Of a stretch of 64,000 bases of DNA, positions 50,081 through 58,479 are shown piece by piece. Position 1 is the first letter of the stretch, and each line of letters starts with the position of its first letter. Position numbers and translations under genes: made by a program. Source of the stretch: CAG-103 sp048217285 (lineage in GTDB: Bacteria; Bacillota; Clostridia; Oscillospirales; Oscillospiraceae); contig DBFWVW010000067.1 in NCBI GenBank assembly GCA_048217285.1, positions 13,306-77,305 on the forward strand, written 5' to 3'. Below the pieces are notes generated by a model that was given only the letters and a program-made list of their open reading frames with translations, ran no database searches and was not told the DNA's origin.

Positions 50081-50806
50081 TCAGCACTGCATTTGCTTGA
50101 GCATTTCCTGACGCAGGTGCGCGATGATGCGCTTTTCCAGCCGGCTGATGTAGCTCTGCGAGATGCCCAGCAGGTCCGCGACCTCCTTTTGCGTTGCCTC
50201 ATGGGCACCGCCGATGCCGAAGCGCAGCAGGATGATCTGCCGGTCACGCTCGCCCAACGTTTCGATGGCGCGCAGGAGCATGGCGCGCTCGGCGTCGTCC
50301 TCGAGCGGGCGGCTGACAGCGTCGGCGTCCGTGCCGAGAATGTCCGAGAGCAGCAGCTCGTTGCCGTCCCAGTCGGTGTTGAGCGGCTCGTCGATGCTTA
50401 CCTCCGTTTTCTGCGCGCTGCATTTGCGCAGGTACATGAGGATCTCGTTTTCGATGCAGCGCGAGGCGTAGGTCGCGAGCTTGATGTTCTTGTCCGGCTT
50501 GAAGGTATGGATGGCTTTGACAAGGCCGATCGTGCCGATCGAGATCAGGTCCTCGATGTGGATGCCCGTGTTTTCAAACCGGCGCGCGATGTATACCACC
50601 AGCCGCAGATTGTGCTCGATGAGCAGGGAGGCGGCCTCCTCGCTCCCGGCAGCGAGCGCCTGAATGGCCCGCTGCTCGGCCTCACGGTCGAGCGGGGCGG
50701 GCATGGTGTCGCTCCCGCCAATGTAAAACAGTCCCGGCGCGCCGCCGCGCAGCCGCAGCCGCAGCGCTGCCCAGAGCGTATGTAGTCTTTCCAGTAGTTT
50801 CGGCAC
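50081..50806 (-). CDS. sigE: Sporulation sigma factor E
   Basis: A 241-residue sigma-70 factor matching pro-sigma-E. A short pro-sequence (about residues 1-25) precedes YIGGSDTMPAPL, the conserved cleavage region; region 2 includes LVVYIARRFENTG and LISIGTIGLVKAI, and region 4 ends with ISQSYISRLEKR. SigE directs early mother-cell gene expression after SpoIIGA removes the pro-sequence. The start is GTG at 50804-50806 after AGGAGGGG. It is co-transcribed with spoIIGA upstream. The genome therefore encodes endospore formation. Confidence 0.97.
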   Translation of the reverse strand: MPKLLERLHTLWAALRLRLRGGAPGLFYIGGSDTMPAPLDREAEQRAIQALAAGSEEAASLLIEHNLRLVVYIARRFENTGIHIEDLISIGTIGLVKAIHTFKPDKNIKLATYASRCIENEILMYLRKCSAQKTEVSIDEPLNTDWDGNELLLSDILGTDADAVSRPLEDDAERAMLLRAIETLGERDRQIILLRFGIGGAHEATQKEVADLLGISQSYISRLEKRIIAHLRQEMLKQMQC

Positions 50807-50818
50807 GAAAACCCCTCC

Positions 50819-51655
50819 TCAGCTTTTTGGCGGCAGCACCATGGCGAATGCGCCGTCGGATGTGAGCGCCTGCGCGCTCAGCGCCAGCAGCATCGGCTCC
50901 GCTGCGCCGTCGATCACAACGCTGTCCGGCCGGAACGCCGGCAGCAGTGCGCCGGCCACGCCTATCGCGCGGTACGGCAGCAGCACGACCCGGCCGGTGC
51001 ACTCCGGCAGTGCGCTGAGCGCTTCCAGCGTCTGCACGGCATCGTCCGGCAGCGTGTGCAGCGCCGGGAACAGCGGCAGCACCGCCGCACGCTCGGCCAC
51101 CGCCGCCGGCAGGCCGGACACCGGGTCGTGCAGGTCGTTGCCGCTGTCGCGCAGGGCCTTGAGCGTTACGCCGCGCCCGGCGAACGTGACCGTCACGGTG
51201 CGCACTTCGCGGTCAGCGGCCTTTGCCCGCCGGCGGAACACAAGCGACACGGCCGCATAGCACGCGGCGAATGACAGCGCCAGTACCCGGCCGGACACCG
51301 TTACGAGCGCGCCGCTGCCCGGCGACACGCCCGCGAGCATACTCGTGGCATACACCGCGCCGCCGAACGCAGCCGACACGGCGAAAAATACCACCGTGCA
51401 CCGCACGAGATGCGTCTCACCTCCGAAGGCGATGAGCGCCATGGCTGCGCCGAGTGCGAGCTTCATCCCGCCGTTTGCCAGCCATCCGCAGCCGGGCAGG
51501 ACCATGAGCGCCGCGTACAGCGCGCCGATGAGCGCCGCGAGCGCGTACCGCCAGCGGTGGAGCACCACGCCGCACACACGCGCCGAGGCCAGCACAAGGC
51601 AGTAGTCGATCAGCAGATTCAGCCCGAACAGGCTGTCAAGATAGATGACGTCCAT
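50819..51655 (-). CDS. spoIIGA: Sigma-E processing peptidase SpoIIGA
   Basis: A 278-residue membrane aspartic protease that cleaves pro-sigma-E in the mother cell. The amino-terminal half has about five helices; the carboxyl-terminal protease domain has LRDSGNDLHDPVSG with the catalytic Asp (about residue 170), followed by VVLLPYRAIG. Typical is D-T/S-G-N; Ser in place of Thr is accepted in the family. It lies 12 bases upstream of sigE, the conserved order. Confidence 0.95.
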   Translation of the reverse strand: MDVIYLDSLFGLNLLIDYCLVLASARVCGVVLHRWRYALAALIGALYAALMVLPGCGWLANGGMKLALGAAMALIAFGGETHLVRCTVVFFAVSAAFGGAVYATSMLAGVSPGSGALVTVSGRVLALSFAACYAAVSLVFRRRAKAADREVRTVTVTFAGRGVTLKALRDSGNDLHDPVSGLPAAVAERAAVLPLFPALHTLPDDAVQTLEALSALPECTGRVVLLPYRAIGVAGALLPAFRPDSVVIDGAAEPMLLALSAQALTSDGAFAMVLPPKS

Positions 51656-51760
51656 GGGCTTATCCTAGCACACCGCGCGCGGGAAATTGCGCAAAGGCGG
51701 CCTGCCGGAAAACCTGACAGAAAGTCCATGCATCACCGGGGCGGGAAATGTCGCAGAGCG

Positions 51761-51789
51761 TTGCTTTTGCGCCGGACGGCTGGTATAAT
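51761..51789 (+). promoter_or_regulatory. Promoter of the six-gene DUF4430-ECF operon
   Basis: TTGCTT (51761-51766), 17 bases, TATAAT (51784-51789). The leader to the ATG at 51860 is about 65 bases and holds only a short hairpin (GCACGGG-loop-CCCGCGTGC, near 51817-51833). No cobalamin riboswitch fits in this gap. Confidence 0.8.
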
Positions 51790-51859
51790 GTTGCGTGATT
51801 TCAGAAAATTCGCGCACGGGCTTCCCGCGTGCATTTGCGACCCCTTCAGGAGGCAGATT

Positions 51860-53335
51860 ATGAAAACAAATCGACGTTTTTTGGCGCTGTGTCTGGCGCT
51901 GCTGCTCGCGTGCGTGGTGCTGCCGGCCCCGGCGGCACAGGGCGCGGATGTGCAGCCGGTGCTCTCGGCCGCGCTGGCGCAGCAGGCGGCGGCTGTCCCG
52001 TCGCCGGGTTACGGCGATGAGTGGACGGTGCTCGGCCTTGCGCGCGGCGGGTATTTTGCCGTGGACAGCGACTATTTCGCGCACTATTATGCCGACGTTG
52101 CGGCCAAAGCGCCGGAGCTGACGGCGGCGTCCGGCCGGGACGGCGCGCTCAACGCCTACAAATCCACGGACAATTCGCGCGTCATCCTTGCGCTGTCTGC
52201 CATCGGGCGCGACGCGACGCAGGTTGGCGGCTGCGACCTCACCGCGCCATATGCGGACTTTGCCTGGGTGCGCAATCAGGGTATCAACGGCCCGGTGTTT
52301 GCGCTGCTCGCGCTTGACAGCCGCAATTACCTGCCCGGCAGCGCGGTGCGCCGCCAGTGTGTGGACGCCATCCTGTCGGCGGAGCTCTCCGGTGGCGGCT
52401 GGGCGTTCAGCGGCGCGGCGGCTGACCCGGATGTGACGGCCATGGTGCTGCAGGCGCTGGCGGCCTACCGCGGGGAGGCGGCCGTCGCGGCGGCCGTGTC
52501 GCGCGGAATCGACACGCTCTCGGCCATGCAAAATGACGACGGCGGCTTCACCTCGTGGGGCACTGCCAACGCAGAGAGCGCTGCACAGGTCATCGTTGCC
52601 TGCACGGCGTTGGGCATCGACCCGGATACGGACAGCCGCTTTGTCAAAAGCGGCGGCTCGGCGATTGATGCGCTGCTGGCGTTTTACGATGCCGGCGCGG
52701 CTATGTTCCGCCACACGGCTTCCGGCGGCACGGACAGCCTAGCCACGGAGCAGGCGGTATATGCGCTTGTGGCCGTCTCACGGTTCCAACGCGGGCAGAG
52801 CGGCCTCTATCAGGAGACGGACACGCCCGCGGTCGATACGCCGGACGAACCGGATGAGCCGGTCGCGCGCGTGCTCTGCACGGCGGACGGCAGCGGTCTT
52901 ATCCCGGCCGGATACCGCACGGTCGCCGTGTGCCTGCCGGATGTGACGGCGGACAGCACGGTCACGTTTTCCGATGGGACGCAGCTGCTTTACTGTCCCG
53001 TGCTGTCTGAACGCAGCGACACGCCGACATGGGTCTGGCTCTTTGCGCCGGATGTGACGGATGATGCGCTCAATGACACGGCGAACTACCCCGTGGCAGA
53101 TGGAAAGAGCCCGGTGCTGACCATCGGCGACGTAAATGCCGACGGCGTCATCAACGCGCAGGACGCGCTGGATATCCGCACGGCGTGCGCGGATAGCGCG
53201 GTCCCGGCGACGGAGCAGCTGCTGACGATGGACGTCAATCTGGACGGCCGTGTCGACGCGCAGGATATGCGCACGCTGGCTGACGGTTTTGTGCACAATA
53301 CGGCGCTGCCAACGGCGCAGGAGGACGGACAATGA
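51860..53335 (+). CDS. Secreted alpha/alpha-barrel (prenyltransferase-repeat) protein with a dockerin domain
   Basis: A 491-residue secreted protein. Signal peptide (1-29, ending AQGA); alpha/alpha-toroid repeats of the prenyltransferase/terpene-cyclase type (about 35-325, recognisable from GGGWAFSGAAADPDVTAM, DDGGFTSWGTANAES and TDSLATEQAVYALVAV); a beta-rich linker (about 340-430); and a type I dockerin (about 430-475, two Ca-binding repeats GDVNADGVINAQDALDI and MDVNLDGRVDAQDMRTL). This barrel is the fold of the alpha domain of intrinsic factor and transcobalamin. The next two genes give a cohesin and a DUF4430 (beta domain) protein, so the set looks like an animal B12 carrier in separate pieces. 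The ATG at 51860 has AGGAGG and a signal peptide; the frame extends upstream by chance. Confidence 0.88.
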   Translation: MKTNRRFLALCLALLLACVVLPAPAAQGADVQPVLSAALAQQAAAVPSPGYGDEWTVLGLARGGYFAVDSDYFAHYYADVAAKAPELTAASGRDGALNAYKSTDNSRVILALSAIGRDATQVGGCDLTAPYADFAWVRNQGINGPVFALLALDSRNYLPGSAVRRQCVDAILSAELSGGGWAFSGAAADPDVTAMVLQALAAYRGEAAVAAAVSRGIDTLSAMQNDDGGFTSWGTANAESAAQVIVACTALGIDPDTDSRFVKSGGSAIDALLAFYDAGAAMFRHTASGGTDSLATEQAVYALVAVSRFQRGQSGLYQETDTPAVDTPDEPDEPVARVLCTADGSGLIPAGYRTVAVCLPDVTADSTVTFSDGTQLLYCPVLSERSDTPTWVWLFAPDVTDDALNDTANYPVADGKSPVLTIGDVNADGVINAQDALDIRTACADSAVPATEQLLTMDVNLDGRVDAQDMRTLADGFVHNTALPTAQEDGQ

Positions 53336-53889
53336 AGGCGTTTTGGACGAAAAAGAACCTTGCCATCGTGCTTGCCGTGCTGCTGGTCGCGGCGGTTGTG
53401 GTGCTGTGCTTTGCTCTGCGGCAAAAGAATGTTGCGGATACGGACCCCACGCTTACGCTCGCGTGCCAGAGCGCGGATGCGGACGGCACGTGTACGGTCG
53501 ATGTCGTGCTCTCCGGCCTGCCGGACGGTGCGCACTACGAGGCGGCAAGTCTCGCCGTGGCCTTTGATCCGACGCAGGCGGTGTTTCTCGGCACGGCCGA
53601 CGGGGACATCCCGCTCGTGATGGGCAGCCTCCCGGCGTGGGAGAGCGATGCGGCGCGCGCAAATGAAACCGGCAGCGCGCGCGTCCTCTGCCTGCCGGAG
53701 GCGGGCGGTACGCTCGCCACATCGACGGGCAGCGTGCTTGTGCGGCTGCGGTTTCAGCTTGCCGACGGTGTGCCGGAGGCGGCGCTGACGGTGTCGGACG
53801 CCGTGCTGGCCGCTGTGGACGAGACCGAAAGCCTTGCCACGACGACGGCCACGCTCACAGTCGTGAACGGGACGGTGCAGCATGGGTAA
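53332..53889 (+). CDS. Membrane-anchored cohesin-domain protein
   Basis: A 185-residue protein with a basic start, one membrane anchor (about residues 9-28) and a single beta-sandwich domain that matches cohesin (LTLACQSAD, then VVLSGLPDGAHYEAASLAVAFDPT and LVRLRFQLADG). Cohesins bind dockerins with high affinity, and the gene just before, overlapping by 4 bases, encodes a dockerin. The pair can thus hold the alpha-barrel protein at the membrane. It is not part of a cellulosome: it has one domain only and no glycoside hydrolase is near. Confidence 0.82.
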   Translation: MKAFWTKKNLAIVLAVLLVAAVVVLCFALRQKNVADTDPTLTLACQSADADGTCTVDVVLSGLPDGAHYEAASLAVAFDPTQAVFLGTADGDIPLVMGSLPAWESDAARANETGSARVLCLPEAGGTLATSTGSVLVRLRFQLADGVPEAALTVSDAVLAAVDETESLATTTATLTVVNGTVQHG

Positions 53890-54382
53890 GCGGCGCATTG
53901 TCAGCCTGCTGCTGTGCCTGCTGCTTTTGCTGTGCACGGCCTGCGGCGGACAGGCGCAGGACGATGCCGGCGCGCTGCACTGCACGGTGCGCATTGAGTG
54001 CAGCACAGTGCTCGAGCACATGGACGATCTGAAGGCCGGCAAGGCGGAGATCGTCCCGGCCGACGGCGTGCTCCTGCCGGAGACGACGGTCGCTTTTCAG
54101 GAGGGGGACTCGGTGTTTGACGTGCTGCAGCGCGTCTGCCGCGCGCAGGGGATCCACATGGAATCGACCTGGACGCCTGCGTACAACAGCGCCTATATCG
54201 AGGGCATCGGTAATCTCTACGAATTTGACTGCGGCGAGCTGTCCGGCTGGATGTACAGCGTCAACGGCGTTTGGCTGGACTACGGCTGCAGCGGCTACAC
54301 GCTCCGCGACGGCGACACGGTCGTCTGGAGTTATACCTGTGATCTCGGGCGCGATGTCGGCGCCCGGCAAGGAGAACCATGA
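53882..54382 (+). CDS. DUF4430 (transcobalamin-C-like) lipoprotein
   Basis: A 166-residue lipoprotein with lipobox CTAC (Cys21) followed by GG. The DUF4430 domain spans about residues 35-155 with EGDSVFDVLQRVC near 73-85, YIEGIGNLYEF near 112-122, then LSGWMYSVNGVWL and DGDTVVWSYT. These match the pattern in the two riboswitch-controlled SLH proteins and the order seen in the intrinsic factor beta domain. It overlaps the cohesin gene by 8 bases and the EcfT gene by 4 bases, so it is coupled to both. The likely role is binding the vitamin next to the ECF transporter. Confidence 0.88.
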   Translation: MGKRRIVSLLLCLLLLLCTACGGQAQDDAGALHCTVRIECSTVLEHMDDLKAGKAEIVPADGVLLPETTVAFQEGDSVFDVLQRVCRAQGIHMESTWTPAYNSAYIEGIGNLYEFDCGELSGWMYSVNGVWLDYGCSGYTLRDGDTVVWSYTCDLGRDVGARQGEP

Positions 54383-55269
54383 ATGATTCCTTCTCGGCGC
54401 TGCATCCGGCGCTGACCTTTTGCTATTTTGCGGCCGTGCTGCTGCTGACGATGCTGGTATTGCACCCGGTGCTTCTGACGCTGAGCCTGCTGGGCGCGCT
54501 GGGCTACTGCGCGCTGCTGTGCGGCTGGCGCAGCCTGGGGCGGACGCTCGGCTGGCTCGTGCCATTTCTGGTGCTGATGGCGGCGCTCAACGCGCTGCTC
54601 AACCACGCGGGCGTGACGATGCTGTTCTACCTGCCGAACGGCAACCCCGTCACGCGTGAGGCGCTGTGTTACGGCGCGGCTGCGGCGGCGATGTTCGCGG
54701 CCGTGATCTTGTGGTTCCGGTGCTGCAACGTCGTCATGACGGCGGACAAATATTTGTACGTGTTTGGCAGCGTGATGCCGGGCGTTTCGCTGCTGCTGAG
54801 CATGGCGCTGCGGTTCGTGCCGAAGTTTTCCGCGCATATTCGCTCCGTCCGCGCGGCGCAGGCGTCCCTGGGCTGCGGCACGCGCGAGGGCAGCGCGTGG
54901 AAGCGGCTGCGTAACGGTGCGCGCATTTTGTCCGTCACCGTCTCGTGGGCGCTCGAGAGCGGCATCACAGCGGCGGACTCCATGAAGAGCCGGGGCTACG
55001 GTGCCGGAAGAAGAACCTGTTTCGGCAGCTACCGCTTCACCCGGCGCGACGGCGTACTCAGCGCCGTGCTTGCGCTCGCGCTTGCGGGCGTGTGCGTGGG
55101 TGTCGGCTGCGGTGCGCTGTATGTGCGCTACTACCCGTCGATCCGCACCGGCGGCGACGGTGTGGGCGGTGCGGTGTGCATGGTGTGTTTTGCGCTGCTG
55201 TGCTTTCTGCCGCTGCTGCTCGATGGAAAGGAGGTGCTGACATGGCGTCGTTTGCGCTCGAACATCTGA
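54379..55269 (+). CDS. ECF transporter transmembrane subunit (EcfT/CbiQ-like), dedicated
   Basis: A 296-residue EcfT-like protein with about six membrane helices and the two coupling motifs: AAQASLGCG (the first, a variant of ARG) near 152 and MKSRGYGAGR near 203. The longer amino-terminal helices and the linkage to a two-headed ATPase mark it as a dedicated module (as in CbrTUV or YkoEDC), not the shared EcfT of the 21.5-kb operon. It overlaps the next gene by 28 bases. Confidence 0.88.
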   Translation: MNDSFSALHPALTFCYFAAVLLLTMLVLHPVLLTLSLLGALGYCALLCGWRSLGRTLGWLVPFLVLMAALNALLNHAGVTMLFYLPNGNPVTREALCYGAAAAAMFAAVILWFRCCNVVMTADKYLYVFGSVMPGVSLLLSMALRFVPKFSAHIRSVRAAQASLGCGTREGSAWKRLRNGARILSVTVSWALESGITAADSMKSRGYGAGRRTCFGSYRFTRRDGVLSAVLALALAGVCVGVGCGALYVRYYPSIRTGGDGVGGAVCMVCFALLCFLPLLLDGKEVLTWRRLRSNI

Positions 55270-56852
55270 CATTTACCTATCCAGGCCAGACGCGCCCGGC
55301 GCTTGCTGATCTCACGCTCACAGTCCCGGAGGGAGCGATCACCGTCCTGTGCGGCGAGAGCGGCAGCGGCAAATCGACGCTCCTGCGTCAGCTCAAGACC
55401 TGCCTCACGCCGTATGGTATGGTCAGCGGCACGGTGCGCCTCGGCGATGTGCTTTTGCAGGACATTCCGTTTGCCGAGCAGGCGCAGCGCATCGGCTTCG
55501 TACTCCAGCATCCGGACGATCAGATCGTGACGGACAAGGTGTTCCACGAGTTGGCGTTCGGGCTCGAAAGTCTCGGCTGTGACGAGAAAACCATGCGCCT
55601 GCGCGTTGCCGAGATGGCAAGCTATTTCGGCATTGCCGGCTGGTTTGACCGGGACGTGGCCACGCTCTCCGGCGGACAAAAACAGATGCTCAACCTCGCG
55701 TCCGTCGTGGTCATGCGGCCGGACGTGCTCATTTTGGACGAGCCGACGAGTCAGCTCGACCCCATCGCGGCGAGCACTTTCCTGCACACACTGCGCAAGC
55801 TCAACGAGGAGCTGGGGCTGACGATCCTGCTGTCCGAGCAGCGGCTGGAGGAGGCCGGGGCGCTGGCCGATCATCTGATCGTACTTGAGCAGGGGCGTCT
55901 GCTGGCGGCCGGCGCACCGCAGGAGACGGCGGCCGCAGTGCGCGGTCATGCGATTTTTTCTGCCATGCCCACGGCGGCGCGCATTTCTGCCGCGCTCGGC
56001 GAGACGGAGCGCCTGCCGCTCACCGTGCGCGCGGGCCGAGCGTATCTGAAGCGGTTTTCCCCGCACCCAATGCCGGAAGCGGCGCCCGCACCCGTGGACA
56101 CGCCGCCGGTGCTGACCGTGCGCGACGGCTGGTTTCGCTATGCGCAGGGCAGTGCGGACGTGCTGCGCAATTTCTCGCTCACGCTGCATCCGGGTGAGCT
56201 CTATGCGCTCACCGGCAGCAACGGCAGCGGCAAGACAACGGCGCTCGGCGTGCTCTCCGGGCGCCTGCGGCTGTATCGCGGCAGCGTGTACCTTGACGGG
56301 AAAAAGCAGCGCGCGCTCCAGCCTCTGCGCGACGGCATTGTCGCCTTGCCGCAGGACCCGCGCACACTCTTCGCGGCCGACACGGTGCGCGAAGATCTGG
56401 CGTCGCTGGGCAAAAATGCTGCGCGGGTGGACGCGGTCGTGCGGCAGATGGCGCTCGCACCGCTGCTTGACCGGCATCCGTTTGACCTCTCCGGCGGCGA
56501 GCAGCAGCGTGCCGCACTGGCGAAGGTGCTGCTCATGCAGCCGCGCGTGCTCCTGCTTGACGAGCCGACAAAGGGCATGGATGGCGCGTTCAAGGCAGCG
56601 TTCGGCGCACTTTTGCGCACGCTCTGTGCGCAGGGCACGGCGGTGTGCGTCGTGAGCCACGATGTGGAGTTCTGCGCGCAGTATGCCGACCGCTGCGGTC
56701 TGCTCTTTCGCGGCGAGGTCGTGACGGAAAACGCCCCGCGTGCGTTTTTCTCCGGCAATTACTTTTACACCACGGCGGCCGCGCGCATCGCGCGCGAGGC
56801 CGCGCCCGGCGCGGTGCTGTGCGAGGAGGTTGTGCAATGTCTCACAGACTGA
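55242..56852 (+). CDS. Two-headed ECF ATPase (fused EcfA-EcfA')
   Basis: A 536-residue fusion of two ABC ATPases. First domain: Walker A GESGSGKST (about residues 36-44), Q-loop LQHPDDQI, signature LSGGQKQM, Walker B ILDEPTSQLD. Second: Walker A GSNGSGKTT (about 325-333), Q-loop LPQDPRTLF, signature LSGGEQQR and Walker B LLLDEPTKGMD. Both heads look catalytically intact. The start ATG at 55242 lies inside the end of the EcfT gene. It gives energy to the dedicated transporter with the neighbouring T and S subunits. Confidence 0.93.
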   Translation: MASFALEHLTFTYPGQTRPALADLTLTVPEGAITVLCGESGSGKSTLLRQLKTCLTPYGMVSGTVRLGDVLLQDIPFAEQAQRIGFVLQHPDDQIVTDKVFHELAFGLESLGCDEKTMRLRVAEMASYFGIAGWFDRDVATLSGGQKQMLNLASVVVMRPDVLILDEPTSQLDPIAASTFLHTLRKLNEELGLTILLSEQRLEEAGALADHLIVLEQGRLLAAGAPQETAAAVRGHAIFSAMPTAARISAALGETERLPLTVRAGRAYLKRFSPHPMPEAAPAPVDTPPVLTVRDGWFRYAQGSADVLRNFSLTLHPGELYALTGSNGSGKTTALGVLSGRLRLYRGSVYLDGKKQRALQPLRDGIVALPQDPRTLFAADTVREDLASLGKNAARVDAVVRQMALAPLLDRHPFDLSGGEQQRAALAKVLLMQPRVLLLDEPTKGMDGAFKAAFGALLRTLCAQGTAVCVVSHDVEFCAQYADRCGLLFRGEVVTENAPRAFFSGNYFYTTAAARIAREAAPGAVLCEEVVQCLTD

Positions 56853-57538
56853 CGCGGCGCACCTGGGTCGCGCTCGGCGTTCTGCTCGTGGCGATTCCGG
56901 CGCTGATGGCGGTGTTTGTGTGCGTGTGGGACGAGCGGAAGTACTACCTCACGTCGCTGCTGCTCGTGGGGTTGATGTTCGTGCCGTTTGTGTTGCGCTT
57001 TGAAGGCCGAAGACCGCAGGCGCGCGAGCTCGTGCTGCTGGCGACGATGACGGCGCTGGCCGTGGCTGGGCGCGCGGCGTTTTACTGGCTGCCGCAGTGC
57101 AAGCCCGTGTGCGCGATTGTGATCCTCACGGCTGTGGCCTTTACGCCGGAGGCGGGCTTTGTCACCGGCGCGGCGGCGGGCCTGATCTCGAACTTTTTCT
57201 TCGGTCAGGGGCCGTGGACGCCGTGGCAGATGCTCGGCTTCGGGCTCGTGGGCTTTCTCGGCGGCGTGCTGTTTGCCGGGCGGAAGGCGCGGCTCGTGCC
57301 GCTGCTGATCTATGGCTTTTTGTCTGTGCTCATCGTCTATGGCGTGCTGCTCGATACGGCGAGTATGCTCATGTACAACGCCGCGCCCTCGTGGCAGCTC
57401 TGGCTTGCGACCTGCGCGTCGGGTTTTGTGTTCAACCTCATCCACGCCGGCGGCACGGTCGTGTTTTTGCTCCTGCTGTACAAGCCGCTGCTGACGAAAC
57501 TCGCGCGCGTGAAGGGAAAATACGGACTTCTGGAATAA
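56837..57538 (+). CDS. ECF transporter S component (CbrT-like), dedicated
   Basis: A 233-residue protein with six or more helices. The segment NFFFGQGPWTPWQMLGFG near residue 117, followed by GFLGGVL, is characteristic of S components whose known members include the cobalamin transporter CbrT; I rely on memory of that signature, and riboflavin-type S components share parts of it. It overlaps the ATPase gene by 16 bases and closes the operon. Taken with the three extracellular proteins upstream, a corrinoid substrate is the best guess. Confidence 0.82.
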   Translation: MSHRLTRRTWVALGVLLVAIPALMAVFVCVWDERKYYLTSLLLVGLMFVPFVLRFEGRRPQARELVLLATMTALAVAGRAAFYWLPQCKPVCAIVILTAVAFTPEAGFVTGAAAGLISNFFFGQGPWTPWQMLGFGLVGFLGGVLFAGRKARLVPLLIYGFLSVLIVYGVLLDTASMLMYNAAPSWQLWLATCASGFVFNLIHAGGTVVFLLLLYKPLLTKLARVKGKYGLLE

Positions 57539-57574
57539 AAAGATCTCCGCATCCAACCGGATGCGGAGATCTTT
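57539..57574. terminator. Bidirectional terminator after the ECF operon
   Basis: A perfect 16-bp stem (AAAGATCTCCGCATCC and complement) with an AACC loop, starting right after the stop codon. Confidence 0.92.
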
Positions 57575-57583
57575 GCTTATGGG

Positions 57584-58462
57584 TTATGTTCGCTGCCAGA
57601 GCAGACGGTTGTCCGCAAAGACAGCTTGGAGCCTGCCGCCGTCTTTCAGCCACGCGAGGTAGGAGCGCACCGTGCTGCCGACGAGCGCGTATTGCTCGAA
57701 ATTCATCACGAGATCAAAGCGCCGGAACAGCTGCTGCAAGACTGTCTCGAACGTCTGCGGTTCACGGCAGAGGTCTGTGATGATGTCCGCGATCTCGAGC
57801 ACCTTGTCGATGTTGTACTGTGCAAGCGGTGCAATGTCCTCCGTGGCCGCGGCGTGCGCGGGCACGAACGCGCGGGCAGAGAGCGTTTTGACCATTTCCA
57901 GCGTGTTCAGGTATGCGGCGACGTCGTAAAGAAAACCGATCTGGTACTTTTCGAGTGTCTCCCGGCTCGACAGGCAGTCGGCCAGATACACCACGTCATC
58001 CGGTGTGCGAAAGCCTACCATGTCGAAGAAATGTCCCGGCAGCGGCAGCAGCTCGAACCCCTCCGGCAGGCACGCCGGCGTCAGCTCCTGCGCGTCGCTG
58101 GGTTTGGCCATGAGGAATTTGTGCTGCAGCTCCTTCGGCGGATAGCCGCCGTAGAGAAACGACGGCTCGAGCACCGGGTGGCGCGTGAAGTCGCACTCGA
58201 TGCCGGGCGCGTAGATCCGGCAGCCGGTCTGGCTTTGCAGGTACTGGTTGCCGCCGATGTGATCAGCATTGGAGTGCGTGTTGTAGATAGCGGTCAGGTG
58301 CCAGCCGTTGGCGTCGAGGAGCTGACGCACCTTGCGTCCGGCCTCCTTGTCGTTGCCGCTGTCGATGAGACAGACGTCAGTGCCGTTCAGGCGCACGAGG
58401 CCGATTTTGGCCGGGCTTTGGATATAGTAGCTGTTTCCGGATACCGGAATGAGTTCATACAT
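57584..58462 (-). CDS. MBL-fold metallo-hydrolase
   Basis: A 292-residue metallo-beta-lactamase-fold enzyme. The metal motif is THSNADHIGG (the usual HxHxDH with Ser/Asn replacing the first inner His position), followed by LPGHFFDMVGF and YLADCL. The altered HxHxDH (H-S-N-A-D-H) may change metal use. It is convergent with the ECF operon and 17 bases downstream of the M3 peptidase gene, on the same strand, so they may be co-transcribed. The substrate is unknown. Confidence 0.82.
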   Translation of the reverse strand: MYELIPVSGNSYYIQSPAKIGLVRLNGTDVCLIDSGNDKEAGRKVRQLLDANGWHLTAIYNTHSNADHIGGNQYLQSQTGCRIYAPGIECDFTRHPVLEPSFLYGGYPPKELQHKFLMAKPSDAQELTPACLPEGFELLPLPGHFFDMVGFRTPDDVVYLADCLSSRETLEKYQIGFLYDVAAYLNTLEMVKTLSARAFVPAHAAATEDIAPLAQYNIDKVLEIADIITDLCREPQTFETVLQQLFRRFDLVMNFEQYALVGSTVRSYLAWLKDGGRLQAVFADNRLLWQRT

Positions 58463-58479
58463 GGCATGTTCCTCCCTTG

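Noticed and set aside
51656..51859. A cobalamin riboswitch before the alpha-barrel/cohesin/DUF4430/ECF operon
   Set aside because: I looked for the conserved aptamer blocks seen at 14306-14428 and found none; the leader after the promoter is only about 65 bases.
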